Counted from the first letter of the stretch, positions 9,977 through 24,407 are shown. The stretch is 64,000 bases of DNA from Ceratothoa steindachneri (GCA_963969495.1 OZ018318.1:176006294-176070293); one strand, 5' to 3'. The notes: generated by a model from the sequence alone, not told the origin. A program made the numbers and translations.

Positions 9977-10445
9977 ATATATTTTTAAACAGAATGTTAA
10001 ATAACATAATAGTTTCAAATCTTTTTCAGATCGGCCAAATATTTATGATGTTATTGCAAAAACAATATAATTCACGGGCTAACCTTGGGAGGACTTTTGC
10101 AATTATATCATTCGAAAAAGAATGTAAAACAACATAGGGGTTTTAAATCTCGTTAGAATTGGGGAAATATTTATGATGGTTTTGCCAAAACAAAATAATT
10201 TCCCGGGTAATCTTCGGAAGACCTCGGCCTTTATATCCTTCGAAAGAGAATAAAAAAAAACTTAAGGGTTCCAAATTTCGTTTGAATGGGCAAAATAGAT
10301 ATGATATTATTGCAAAAACAAAATAATTCCAGGATAACCTCGAGAGAACTTTGCCAATTTTATGAATCGAAAGGGAATGGAAAACAACATAGGTGTTTCA
10401 AATTTCGTTATAATTAGCCTTATAGTTACAATGTTATTACAGAAT
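9977..10445. repeat. Degenerate ~125 bp satellite, right part
   Basis: Landmark motif copies near 10091, 10218 and 10346 continue the array seen at 660-2168. The first partial unit begins directly after the E1 3' LTR. Confidence 0.8.
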
Positions 10446-10872
10446 AAAAAAACAAGACACAACGGGGACCGACCATCCGACCGGTTAACCGACATAGTGA
10501 GATGTAGGGTTTTTCGCGATTAGATTCGCACGCGACTAAAACTTTTTACACAATAATCAGTTTATGCCTTTTACTTTTTCATAACTACTACCGACATATA
10601 CAAGGTCTTTTCTTTATATTTCCTACTAATGAAGTTTAATAAAATCAAGAATAATTTTTTATCATAATGAAACTTTCAGAAGTTGTTTGTAATATTTGTA
10701 AGTTTTTGCTCCTAAAATTTATTTTGGTAGAGGTTATGCCAGTTTAAGTGAAGCATTGATTTTAACAAATTTTCTCCGAACTTTTAGATATTTATCGACT
10801 ATTAATACCAATTTTATTTAAACTAATTTAATTTGATTAAAATAAACAAAAAAATAATACTAATAATCGGTT
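10446..10872. other. Unassigned AT-rich DNA
   Basis: No gene or known repeat recognised between the satellite end and the solo LTR. Confidence 0.5.
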
Positions 10873-10877
10873 TGCAT

Positions 10878-12101
10878 TGTGATAGAACGGTTTGAGGCAG
10901 CTTAATTTCAACCGCTATCACATGTTGCTTAGAAACACGTTGCTATTCACGTGCATCTTCGCCTTGAAACCGGGCGCGTTATCGCGCCACCTGAGTCAAT
11001 ATTTAACCAAGGTGGTTCATCTCTTCCCGTTTCGCCCCATGAGCCGACCTCGCCAGATTGAGTTAGGCTTATGGACAAATAAGGTATGTTCTCATGGCGT
11101 GGCTGGGCATTCCCTCGAAGCCCCTACTCCATTCTCCCCTACGCCAAGGCAATGGCTCGACTATTTATATGGAAACTTTACCAATAAGAGCAGATTCAGA
11201 TCCAGATTATCTTCGCAAGACATCCCGCCGATCCGGTCTCACCTTGTGCACCAGGGCCCTCTACCTCAAGATCCTTTATCTTTTTCAAGAAGAGGACAAT
11301 ATCCCTTGAGTGCCAAGGTTCGAGCCTTTAAGACGCCAAGTCCACAAGGCCCCCACTGTTGTTCAGAAAGGAAACAACGTTAGAACAGCCATTGTTCTTT
11401 GAGCCAGTTGACAAGAGACGGTTCTCACCCTCCCCCTTGTTGTTCAGAAAGAGAATAACATTAAAACAGCAATTGTTCGTTGAGCCCATAGACAAGAGAC
11501 GGTTCTCACCCACCCCTGTTGTTCAGAAGAGAACAACGAGGAACAGCCATTGTTCTTCATGCCCATTCGTCAAGAAACGGTTCTTATTCACAAGACGTCA
11601 CGTCAGGATCATTTAATCTCTCCCCCCTTCGGCTGGAACTCGCCAGCGGACCGGAGATTCATTCGCGTTGCCTTCCTCTGCACAACAACGTGTAATTACG
11701 TAAGCTGAACATTACCTTTGAGTATTTGATCTTTTGTTAATCCTATCCTGTGCTTTAAATGGTTTAGCGAACCATGCCATCCCTTTAATTTTTGTTTGTT
11801 TACCTTTTTTTAAATCTCTCCTATAATCTTAATCCTCGGATTAGCCAGATATGCCCACGACCATTTCCATTCTCTGTTTATGTAAACAGTTTCCGTTGTG
11901 TGTTGTTAATAGTTTAATTAATAAAACTCTATTTTATTAATGATAGCCATATTATTATCCTTAAGCTCAGTTCCACTTCTTAAGCATATTGAAGATAAAT
12001 AATATTGTTTAACCAGATAACCACGCACTCTCAATATAATTGATTAGTACCATCAACGAATAGTTATATATGGTATACCGTCGAGAGTCCATTCTACGAC
12101 A
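10878..12101 (+). mobile_element. Solo LTR of the E1/E2 family
   Basis: A complete LTR from TGTGATAGAACGG to CTACGACA with no internal region. It is flanked by an exact 5-bp duplication, tgcat, at 10873-10877 and 12102-12106. Three tandem ~80-bp units lie at about 11355-11590. It arose by recombination between the two LTRs of a full insertion. The clean duplication fixes the LTR ends for the family and shows that its integrase made 5-bp staggered cuts. Confidence 0.95.
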
Positions 12102-12179
12102 TGCATAATTATCATAATAACTTTATACTCGTATATTCGAAGATTTTTCTTTTCAAATGCTGACTATTCTTTTCATAAC

Positions 12180-13060
12180 ATTCATTTACTATTGACAAAG
12201 CTCTTCATCGATGTTATTCATTTCTTCAGCGATATTCATTTTTAGTTGTTGGAAACTTCTAGAGTAATTACGATAAACACGATCTTTTAAATATCCACAT
12301 AAATAAATTCTAAATTTTTAGATCGGGGAGTCTTGGAGGCAACTTAAATTCACTGTTTTGAGAAATCATTTTTCTCTGAAGTTTGGTCTTAACAAGTGAA
12401 TTATTCCATTCCATATACTCGCACATATGTGATGTTGCACTATCTTGCTGGAAAACAGTTGTCGTCTATTTCGACGCCTTCGAAAGTTCGGTAAAAAATA
12501 TCTTCAATCATGTCTCGGTATCTTTCGCCATTCACAGTGACGGAATTTCCATTTTCCTTTTTTATTATATTATGGCCCAATGATAATTTGATGTGTTATC
12601 GCACACCATACAGTAGTTTTGGCAAGATGCAGCTTTGTCTGGTGTATAATTTCTAAGTTGTGAAAGGGCCATATTCTGTTCTGCTGCTTATTATGTATCC
12701 GCTGAGATTAAAGTGCGCTTCGTCAGACAATATCACGGGTTGTTTATCAAATTGTCCAACTTTTTGTCTAAATTCTTCTGTATACGAGTTACTTTTCGTG
12801 AAATCCTTGTCTTCTAATATTTTCCCAACTTAAATCTTGTATGGCTTGAGTTTCAGTTATTTCTTCATTACATTTTATGTTGCACATTTTAACAATCCCA
12901 CTTGTTCTGATCTTTTCAATGATTTATGCGGCGACCGTTCGAACTTTTGACACAACTCTTCAATTTTATGTTGTTCCAAGTCTTTTCTGCCAATACACCC
13001 TTTTTGTCCATCTTGTACACTACACAAATTCATAGAGGTAGTTTATATTCCATCCCTATT
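12180..13060 (-). pseudogene. mariner/Tc1-type transposase relic
   Basis: Read on the minus strand, broken frames give an N-terminal piece EELCQKFERSPHKSL (about 12990-12930). VILSDEAHFNLSGY follows, holding the first catalytic Asp (about 12750-12710), then ENGNSVTVNGERYRDM and FQQDSATSHMCEYMEW (second Asp, about 12470-12420). The last piece is LPPRLPDLKI, then NLFMWIFKRS, where the expected final Asp is Asn after a stop. The order and motifs fit arthropod Tc1/mariner-like transposases. Terminal inverted repeats were not found. Many stops and frameshifts make it inactive. Confidence 0.75.
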
Positions 13061-15780
13061 ATGACATTAGAAAATTAAGGTTGGGTTTGTTATAGATAAA
13101 ACGAAATAAACCATTTCATTAATGAAGTAGAAGCAAAGTGACTAGGGAGAAAACACATGCTTCAGTAAAAGCAATGTGAGTGTCTAACAACAGTGTAATT
13201 GAGTTAAAATACTGTGACTCAGAAAATAGTGATTGAATCTATTTGACCCCAAAAAACAACAATTTGGTTAAGTGAGATCGGCTTGACTGAGACAGAAATG
13301 TGGCCATTGTCCATGGATAAAAACATAAAATATGCCTTATTAAAATCTTCTAAGCAAACCAATGGGTCTAACTGAAAACTATGTGTCAATATAATAAGGT
13401 GAATAAATTGACACAATGTGACCGAGTAAAACAATTTGACATTGTGTAATCCTGTGAGTGAGTTATGAGAGTGTGAATTTCGTGAAAAAATATTACTAAT
13501 AAAAATGACTCGATAAGAAAACTGGATAAGAAAACTGAATAAAAAAACTGAACTTAGTATTAACGTAACTCAATAGAAAATATGCAATTGAGCAAAGATA
13601 ATGTGAAAAACTGTAACAAACATGAATTACTAATAATAATATGAAAAGAATGGAATTGAGTCAGAACTGTGTGACGAAATTTAACAGTGAAATTCAATTA
13701 AAAGAATATCATTCAATAAAAAAAAAATTGAAATGTTTATACAATAAAGAACGCTCTAAGCGGATTATAGAAGAGTAATTTTTCCATTAAAATGTGGAGG
13801 AAAGAGAGGCAATCCTAAAGGGGCGTAATTACTAATCATCATGGGACAATCAAATCGATTAAGCCTGTTGATACATTTTTTCCTCCTTCTTTGTTTTTTT
13901 TTTGGGTGGGCGGACATTGTAGTTGGCATAAGCATAAAAAATCTGTTAAGTAAACCTTTATGCGCATATTTTACTTAAAAAAATGAAAAATAACCGGAAT
14001 GATATGAAGATATCCCCCCCCCCTTCAATTAAGGTCTGTGGGATTATCATCATATGATATAATCTGGCGAGGATGATCTTTAATAATAATATCAAATTTT
14101 CTAATTCGCTTTACAAAAATCTTTTTCTCAAAATATTCATAACTTAAAAACTCATTAAGGAAAAAGGGGCAGTAAATTTTTAAACATCCCCACCAATTAT
14201 TTCAGGAATTTAAACGGGTTTTTGTTTACTTTTTTAGGGATAAGGGACACAAATATGATGTTCCTTACCAACCTAATTCACTTTTGTCCAAATAAAAGCT
14301 TTAATGCTTATAAATATTGTAGTTCAATCTAATTTCTCAAAGCGTGAAAATAATGATTACTAGAGCTTGTCACATCGTCTGGCAAACACAATGGACGGCA
14401 ATGCGATGTTTGTCAATTATCCTTCAGTTCTTTTGTTCGTAGGTTCTTAACCAAAAATGCCCACCAATAACATTTTTATTAGCTACGTTTTTTACTTCTA
14501 TCATTAGAAAGAACATTAAATTAAAAGCAATTTAATTTTCTACATCTAAGCATCTGATTATTCACATAGTTTGAAATTTTATTATTTCTGTTACTTTAAA
14601 ATTTGTGTGGGTTAAATATATGTTTACACAAACCTTGAAATATATAAGTGGTAATGGTAGAGATATTGCTTTTAGTTCCTCCTTTAGATTTAGCCTTAGG
14701 TTGTTAAATCTAAGGAGAATCGTAAAAGTACTTTCCTCATTGTTCACTATTATCATCAATGAGTTAAATAGTTACTGTACCCAACAAAAAGATCAGAACT
14801 TCTCATGAATATCACAACATCTTTCATAACTTTTTCCCAAAGAAAATCTATTTTCCAAAATTTGGTGTGCGATAACCTACATTAATAAACGACATATAAG
14901 TAATGGTTATGTAAATTTGGATGAATAAAACTAAAGCAATTTATTAAAAATAATGAAGTGTCCAAAATTATCCAAACGACGGAGGGTTTGATGTTTACTA
15001 ATTAACTCTTCTTTTTCTTTTATTTTATTACTTTTCTTCCTTTGCATAATCCCAATTCTAAATTATATATTTTTTCTCCTTTTATTGGTGGTGCTTTCGT
15101 TGGTGCCCCGCAAATAAAAAGGCTAGAGTTACAAAGTAAATAAGTAGTTATTAAACAGCCAATATTTACAAGAATAAATAAATACTTTGCTCAACAAGAG
15201 AGAGTTCCCTCCAAAACTTGGAAGTGGAACCTGTAAGGAAACATTATTAAAAAAGGTGGTCAACAGAGATGAAGGGAAATTCTATGTAAGATATATAGTC
15301 GCAAATCCACCCAATAGTGATTGCGCCTGGAAATCACAAAATTTCACAGATGTCAGCGCCAACATGTTTGCTTATTATACATCTGAGACACCTTTGTGGG
15401 GTTTAATGGGAGGAAACGTAGCGAAAATTTATTGTGTGTTAATGATGTGAGATCCAATTCCTCAACCTAAACGCTTGCAGGTCTCGTAGAGTTGCGAGCC
15501 CGAATGTTACATGAGCCCCGAATATTCAAATCACTCTTTTTGAACAAATGCCAATGATGAGCTATTTATTTATATTCAGAATTTTCTACTCGATAATCAG
15601 TAAAATTTAGACAAATGATCTAGTGAAGTAAAATAGTGACAAAAATTGCTTTTATCAGTTGGTTTTCAATATTCTTGAAAATTACTCCGATTACCAAAGA
15701 TGGCCTATTGATGTTGTTCAGGATCACATTCCTGGATCTAACTGCTTCTCCCGCAAAGATATCTTGAGTTCATTGTCACC
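13061..15780. other. Unassigned AT-rich DNA
   Basis: No recognised gene. A short poly-C run lies near 14018. An 87-codon open stretch at 15187-15450 has no motif I know and no supporting context, so I do not call it. Confidence 0.45.
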
Positions 15781-15877
15781 AATTTTAATTAAGGGATCAA
15801 GACGTTTATTATAATGAGATGTCAATTTCAATCAAAGGGTCAAGATGTTTATTTTTGAGACGTCAATTTCAATCAAG
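15781..15877. repeat. Short tandem repeat, ~43-bp unit, 2.3 copies
   Basis: Units begin aattttaattaagggatcaa (15781) and aatttcaatcaaagggtcaa (15824), each ending gagatgtc or gagacgtc. A third partial start lies at about 15865. Non-coding. Confidence 0.7.
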
Positions 15878-17046
15878 CAGAATTTAAGAACCACCACAAA
15901 TAATCTCACTCCCACTTAACTAATGCATGCTCCAGTACAGTCTCATAGATTTTTCAGTTAATTCACCCTAAAGTTGAAAATAAGAACTACATTATTCCTT
16001 GAAAGCGAATTCTCTGTTGAGAGAAATCATTGAAACACCATTCATTTACTATTCATTTTCGCACCGTACGAATTGAGGGAAGTGTAGTTGAAGTCTTTCT
16101 AAGTATTTGAGTAATATTTTCTTGGGATACGCTTTTATTTATTTATCCTCTGACACTTCTGTTTACCTCGGCTTCGTTGACTCTAATATTAGTCAATAGG
16201 ACGTAGTCACCACAACTGCACAACCATATACACAGTCCACGGAGATTGTGCCTTGATTTCTTTCAGGTGTGAAGGAATAATGTTTTGTCCATTTCAATGT
16301 TTAACGTAGTAATTGTGGCTAATTTAGAGTAAAAGTAGGAGAGAATAAGGCGAGTAATTAGTTGTTACTGATTTAAGGGAATAAAGAAAAGGACGAAAAG
16401 GTCGAAAATTGTAACTTTCTCACTCTTGTGATTTATTACTACAAATTTCATAGGAAAAGAAATGTATTCGCACATACATACATGTTAATGTCATGAAAAG
16501 CGAAACATAAATTCAAGAGTATTTTATCATACAGATTTTGAGTGAGTTTTAGAATTATCAAACTGAGCAGTTAAATGTTTATAATCTCCTTCAATAAGAC
16601 AGGAAGATGGAAACACATATGATCAAAGGATAGCAGAAAACTTACTTGGTGCTCTTACAAAAATGAGAAGCAAAATCTAAAAGAATCAATAAAAAAAAAT
16701 ACATGGGTAGAGAAGTGTTAACAAATATTAGTTTATGATATATTAATATATTGTCCTAAAATTGTTGTGTTGGAGTAACCTTGAAAATAAAAAGTTTATA
16801 TGGTATAATGGTAGTTAGGAAATAGGATATATGAACACCTCAATTTATCAGTGTTGAGAGGTGAAGCAGACAAATATGATGTTCGATAGGGCCGAAGTTT
16901 TATTTCGGGATAAAAGATTTGCTTAAATTATAATTATTTCAACTTAATTCGATTGGACAGACGTTACGTAACCTTCTTCTGGCACTGCATACAAAGCAAT
17001 GCTTTTGAGATATAATCTCAGGAGAATCTGACATTTTAAATATTTA
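15878..17046. other. Unassigned AT-rich DNA
   Basis: No recognised coding region, RNA or repeat before the microsatellite. Confidence 0.45.
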
Positions 17047-18890
<1,844 letters not shown>

Positions 18891-18895
18891 TTTAT

Positions 18896-19101
18896 TAGGG
18901 CTCTGAACATAAATGTTATTTTAAAGTACCAGACTACAATTTATCGCATCCTTGTCAAAAATTCACTTCACCCCTGACCTTGCATTGTTTATTCTATAGG
19001 CTGCAACAACTGCCAAAAATATCATTATGGGCCCACCAAGCAAAAACAAGATGTGTGGGGTAAGCGCAACATCAAGCCAATGTACGTAATCACAGTATCA
19101 A
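18896..19101 (+). mobile_element. Penelope-like copy B, left part (start of GIY-YIG region)
   Basis: Plus-strand sequence matching the copy A endonuclease region in opposite orientation. gctctgaacataaatgtta and atccttgtcaaaaattcac correspond to the reverse complement of 17740-17690, and VYSIGCNNCQKYHYGPT is the GIY-like motif. Similarity stops abruptly after cagtatcaa (19101) and resumes at 20716. Confidence 0.8.
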
Positions 19102-20715
19102 GGAATTGGGGTTCCCTCTACTTATGTCGGAACTGTTGGCCGTTTAACAATTACTCCGATACCTAAAACTCTTTTTGTCATAGTATTAATATATTTAATG
19201 ACTTTAGCGAGCCAGTTTGACACTACTACTTAGGAAGGAAAATAATTCCTTTATTGGCTGAGCGGACTCTTTAATTACTGTATTATGAGAGTACCACAGC
19301 GTTTAGCCAGTTTTAAAGAAAGAGCCAGTCAACACATAAGGATCCAGTGAAACACCAAGATTAACCAAAATATATTTATTTTAATTTATTAATTAACTCA
19401 AATATATACACAAAATTCTATACATTAACGTAGTCTTTGATCACACGATTAGAATATGGGCCTACTCCTGACGAGAATACTGATCCAAACAATTAGACAT
19501 CACGTCAACAAACCAATTGCCAGATAGTTAATTTCTGGTGGCCTCTAAGTTACAGAGCTAAGCCACAATTTACTTTCGACTAATCTAACTAAAAATATGA
19601 CAGGAGTCATGAAATTCTCAACGAGTATTTCCTTTAGTTATCTTAGAACAGTTTTAAAAATCCTAATTAATCAAAATAAATATATATAGTCATTAGGACT
19701 TACATGACCTTGATAGAAACAGGGGTTAACGGATATCGCCCTACTGGATTTTTCACGAGTCTTTGCGTTGCAGTGGAAGGAGGGCGGTGGTCTATAAGAC
19801 TGGAGAAACCGATGTAGCTCTCTTCTTATGACTATATTTATTCGGCTATGAGTCTAAAAGAAGAAGAGAGGAGTTGTGCTGTCTGGCTCAAGGAGTACTT
19901 TTCTTTGTAGCTCTTGAGTTCTTCTTGTACCCTCATCTACTTCGCAGGGTTACCAAAATGGGTTTTGGTATACGAGGTGGTCCCGAAATAATTAAATGTA
20001 ACTTACTTGGGGATTAATTCTTTTTCTCTCAAAATTACTAAGATTGCAATTTGAGAGTCCCTCAAGGGTGAGCGGATCTTCTTTTTTCTTGCTCTCAAAA
20101 TTCCTGTTTGGCAATTAGGAATTGTGATCCAGCTAGATCTCTTGCTAAGTCTGCGAAGGATAAATCGGTATGGCACCGATAAGTAAATGAGAGGATCTTC
20201 TATGTCTTAGAGTTGAATTCGGAACTAGGCAAGGGACTGATCAAAATAATCTAGTCTTCTATCGTCTCTTTCCTTGCGGGGCTTATTTATAGACCGGATA
20301 CCACCTCAACTAAGGGGGACGGGGTAAAGCTACTAAGGAGAGAGTGAGGGGGAAGGGAGGTGACCCTGCGGATCCTGGGTCTGCTTCTTAGTGAGAGACA
20401 CCGACAACCATCACCTTATTTCTCCTCGATGATCTTTTTGATTTGACGCCGCTATTTGGCGCTTTGAACGGTGGGCCTCCTGACCTCGTAGGTAATCGAA
20501 TCTTCTGAGAGCTGCTTGAATGGCTTTTTGAGGCCACCTTATTGCGGCAGCCGGACTGGACTACCCATTTGGCAGGGAGATCAGAGCCCTTCAGCAGTTT
20601 GACTGTTATTCAAACGCTTATCGTTCTCACTCACTCTCCGACGAGGGATGTTAATATCTAAGGCCGCTTGGCCCTCTGGGTGGCGTTATGTTTTAATTCC
20701 TCTACACCTATTGAG
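19102..20715. other. 1.6-kb unidentified insertion splitting Penelope-like copy B
   Basis: Begins ggaattggggttccctctac and ends ctacacctattgag. caa occurs on both sides (19099-19101 and 20716-20718) and may be a very short duplication. GC content is higher than the neighbourhood in its right half (about 20250-20640). No coding frame or terminal inverted repeat was recognised. It could be an LTR, a non-autonomous DNA element or a composite. Confidence 0.6.
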
Positions 20716-21130
20716 CAATATGCGTTTTTTCTACATATGCACAATCTTAACCATAGCATTAACTGGAACAGTGCCAAACCAGTCATTAAAAGCAGTAATT
20801 ATATTTCGAGAAATATATTGGAAGGTATCTCCATTAACGCGTTCCAAAATTTCAATCATAGCCCTGGTTGGTTCGCGTTAGACCCCATTATCAGTACATA
20901 CATAAAATCTAAAATAAATTTGTTTCAGGATTTTGTACCCCCCAATAATGGTTCAAAGGTGGGTAGTGTAATCCCTCCCTTCCACTATTTAAGGCAATTT
21001 ATGTCAAGCCTCCTGTTAATTCCGTGAAAAAGTCTTTAAGAATAAAGACGAATGCACTCGGAATCGTTTTTCACTTTTCCGTTGTGGGTGTATCTGCATA
21101 ACTTTGAATTACGTGCACTTTGTGAGCTTA
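20716..21130 (+). mobile_element. Penelope-like copy B, right part and 3' end
   Basis: Resumes copy B: NLNHSINWN, RNILEGIS and FNHSPGWFALDPIISTYIKS correspond to the tail of copy A. The 3' tail has aataaagacgaatgcactcgg and ends near gtgggtgtatctgcata, the inverted counterpart of 17188-17290. (TA)n begins at 21136, as at the outer end of copy A. Confidence 0.85.
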
Positions 21131-21133
21131 TCT

Positions 21134-21135
<2 letters not shown>

Positions 21136-21173
<38 letters not shown>
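21136..21173. repeat. (TA)n microsatellite
   Basis: About 38 bp of TA immediately beyond the 3' end of Penelope-like copy B. Confidence 0.95.
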
Positions 21174-21177
<4 letters not shown>

Positions 21178-22480
21178 AGATTATAAAACAAATAAATATA
21201 TATATTAGCTCGGCCTTTTACGACAATAATCAACAAACATTGAAATTGTTTTAATTAATATATGGACAATTGAATTCCAAAGTTATTTCATCGTGATCAC
21301 TGCTAGCTTCTTCGTCAACTTTTCCAGATGTAGAAAGAACACATTAACGATGATGATTATGCAACATACAAGTGTAGAATATAATAATTTCTTATAATAT
21401 CTTTACAAAAGTTATAAGAATAGTAATTATTGAACCTTATGTTTTATTGCTAATTAAGTCATTAATCATTTAGTGGATATTTAATTTGGCACTGCCGATT
21501 TTACATGCCTGGTTTTGAAGAAAGCTTTGCGTTGTTGTTTAAAATATATCAAAATATACCATATTTTAGACTAAAAGATTTCTAGCTTTCCACTTTGTTT
21601 TATACAAGGCTGATACGATTTTTCGCAATCCAATCCTGCTAGGGTGTCGTCCCTTACTGAGGTAAAAATGAATTAGTTGATTGGTTTATTTAATATTGAA
21701 ATTATGAAATGTTTGATTACATTCTATGTTTATTGTATAGTAAATTATTCAAGATGTGGCCATAAATCTTCAATAAAACATCATTTGCAAATGATGTAGG
21801 ACAACAAGTATCACTGTGAGCTCATATGTTGATTCGGTTTAGTCTTTCTATTTCATCGTGGAAGGTTTTCATTTACAAACCTTGTTTGTATCTTAACCCT
21901 CCTGCTGCCGTGTAGGGCTACCTCTTTTGGTAAAGGCTAGAGGAAGGATAACCTTGTTATTAAAACCAGGACTCGGGGCGAGCACCAGCAGACCGGCGTC
22001 TCTGCAGGCCCCTGCAGCCGAAGATGAATCATGGTCGTCTTGAGTCCTCTCCTGACACCAGGAGTCTTCTTCCCTTAGTCAAGATACGGGTATGAAGTGA
22101 GAACGCCTTCTTACTCGTTTAAATCTAGTGCAGTTTTGATGTCCTCAGCAAACTGACCCTGACCAAGGTCCGGGAACGCCCTGTGGATATCCGTCATCAT
22201 CGAACTTGATGGACTTTCCTAAGACAAGAATACAGATTTTAGTGCTCATACCTCCTTACGACATATAACTACTAGAAGAAATGCTCCAACAAATGTAGTA
22301 TTTTTTGCACGTGATGCATTCTAACTGGACAAGATAACAGGGCACATAACGCTATTTATGACCCGGATTGAAACCTGAATTTAAAAGAGGCTACAGTACA
22401 TAGCGCCCAATTTCTTCGAGGAAAACGTAAATCTTTGATAGGCTGCAGCAGATTGCGCTCCATCTGCTCAGTATTGAACC
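21174..22480. other. Unassigned DNA with a GC-richer patch
   Basis: AT-rich to about 21890. 21895-22240 is clearly GC-richer and contains the palindrome ctgcaggcccctgcag near 22001. The minus strand of this patch has a short frame (about 22205-22130, AFPDLGQGQFAEDIKTALD) that looks protein-like, but I cannot assign it. Confidence 0.4.
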
Positions 22481-23060
22481 ATGTCTGAACCAGTGTAATC
22501 CTGTAGCACATGGATGCCCATGTTCCCATGATAAGGCCAATTGGTGGGTTAAGAGAGGACCTATTATCGTGACGTTTAAGCTCATTGACGTTGAAATATG
22601 CGAAAAATGGTTTAAGCTTAGGTTAATCAGGACGACCATCGACTATGAGAGGTTGCAGAGGTCTGCCGGACATCCTTTTTGTCGAAAGCTGCCCAATGTT
22701 GGACCCCACCCACAGCGTTTTCATTCGGAGTTGTGCTCCCGTAGTTCTATCCTAATCAGGGTAACCAACAATGTCTGAACCAGTGTAATCCTGTAGCACA
22801 GGGATGCCCATGTTCCCATGATAAGGCCAATTGGTGGGTGGGAGAGGACCTATTATCGTGACGTTTAAGCTCATTGACGTTGAAATATGCGAGAATGGTC
22901 CAAGCTTAGGTTAATCAGGACGACCATCGACTATGAGAGGTTGCAGAGGTCTGCTGGACATCCTATTTGTCGAAAGCTGCCCAATGTTGGACCCCACTCA
23001 CAGCATTTTCATTCGGAGTTGTGCTCCCGTAGACCTATCCTAATCAGGGTAACCAACATG
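22481..23060. repeat. 290-bp tandem duplication
   Basis: Two head-to-tail copies, 22481-22770 and 22771-23060, both beginning atgtctgaaccagtgtaatc. They are nearly identical, with small indels (gggttaagag against gggtgggag). Both contain ggacgaccatcgactatgag. The short open frames here are repeated copies of one another rather than genes. Confidence 0.9.
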
Positions 23061-23890
23061 TCGGGTGGGGTTATTCTCTCTGAGGAAAAGAAATGTTCGA
23101 GAGCTCCTGAACAATGGAATGCTTCTGAATAATCAAACCTATTAACAAGAAAAAAAAGGAATTACTCTTTGTTCTTAAATAATCAATACAAATTCTTCAA
23201 AAATAAAATCTTAAAGATTAATAAAGAAATCTTTAAATTTATGCCTATATAATAACCATTGATATGAAATAAATGCAAAAATAGTAAATTATTAGGGTAT
23301 ATATAATGGAGAAATTTTAATTTTTTGGACTGAAATCACTTTGCTAGAGGTAGTTTTGCCACATGCCACAGAACAAAGGTCTGTTTGCGAATCGCACGCT
23401 TCTCACATAAGGAGAAGGACCGAAGCCGCTCAACTAGTATATTTTTCTAAACTTATCAAAAGGGCTTTAAACACTTCGTTTCCTAATTCTGTAAGGTGCA
23501 CATGGTATATTTTGTCGGGACCAGGCCCTTGGGAAAATTTAATTATATTTAAATATTTGTTAGTGTACTGATTTCCTCAAAGTTTATTACGCATTTTAAA
23601 ACTAGCAATTATTTATATCATCTAATGTAAAAATGTTTTAAAAATATTTATTAGTGTGTTTACTATGTAGTTTTCTTCGCTACTAAGGACACCCTCAGCA
23701 TTTAGTTGTTGTTATAGCTGTCCTTCGGTTACGAAGACGACTCAAGCTTCACTCGATCAAAATGAAAATGAATTTTTGGGTATTATGATAAAAGGGTAAT
23801 GAATGGATGAGTGTATGAAGGGGATGATTGATGAAAAAATAAAAAAATAAAAGATGAGTGAAGCTGTGCTTGCGCAGTGAGTGGATTAAA
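23061..23890. other. Repeat tail and unassigned AT-rich DNA
   Basis: 23061-23135 continues the repeated sequence with tcgggtggggttattctctc and gagctcctgaacaatgg, also found at 24107-24180. The rest is not recognised. Confidence 0.45.
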
Positions 23891-23939
23891 GTGGAGAGGG
23901 GCTTGCGCTGGGCCTATCTCCATTGCTGAGCCTCACACA

Positions 23940-24185
23940 GAATTGATGGTGGCAAGAGTTAATCCGGACGACCATCGACTGTGAGAGGTTGCAGAGGTCT
24001 GCCTGACATCCTTTTGCTCCAAAGCCGCTCAATATGGGACCCCACTCACAGCATTTTCTTTCTGGGTTATGCTCCGGTAGACCTATACCAATCAAGGGTA
24101 ACCCACAGGTCAGGTGGGGTTATTCTCGCTGAGGAAAAGAACTGAACAAGAGCTCCTGAATAGTGGAACCCTTCTGAATAACTTT
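23940..24185. repeat. Dispersed third copy of the 290-bp repeat (partial)
   Basis: Shares ggacgaccatcgactgtgag, gaccccactcacagcatttt and the tail cgctgaggaaaagaactgaa with 22881-23130. More diverged than the two tandem copies. Its left end replaces the first ~150 bp with unrelated sequence. Confidence 0.85.
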
Positions 24186-24407
24186 AACAATCTGCTGTCG
24201 ACTGATGATGTTAAAATTGGTAGAAAATCAGCAGAAACTTTCTCTGTTACATCTTGGGTGGCTTCTATTAGGTCATTTTGTTGTTAATTGCTTTCCATTT
24301 CTGCAGAGTAAGGGCACAATGTACTCACTCCTTTATTAGGCTTACAATTACTAACATATCTCTGGAAATCTAGGGCTCATGTTTTGACACAGATGGTAGT
24401 CATTATG

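Noticed and set aside
15187..15450. 87-codon frame as a possible host gene
   Set aside because: No recognised domain, no splice or promoter context, and length is compatible with chance in this sequence.
22569..23132. Two similar short proteins starting near 22569 and 22887
   Set aside because: They are the two copies of the 290-bp tandem repeat; similarity reflects DNA duplication, not a gene family.
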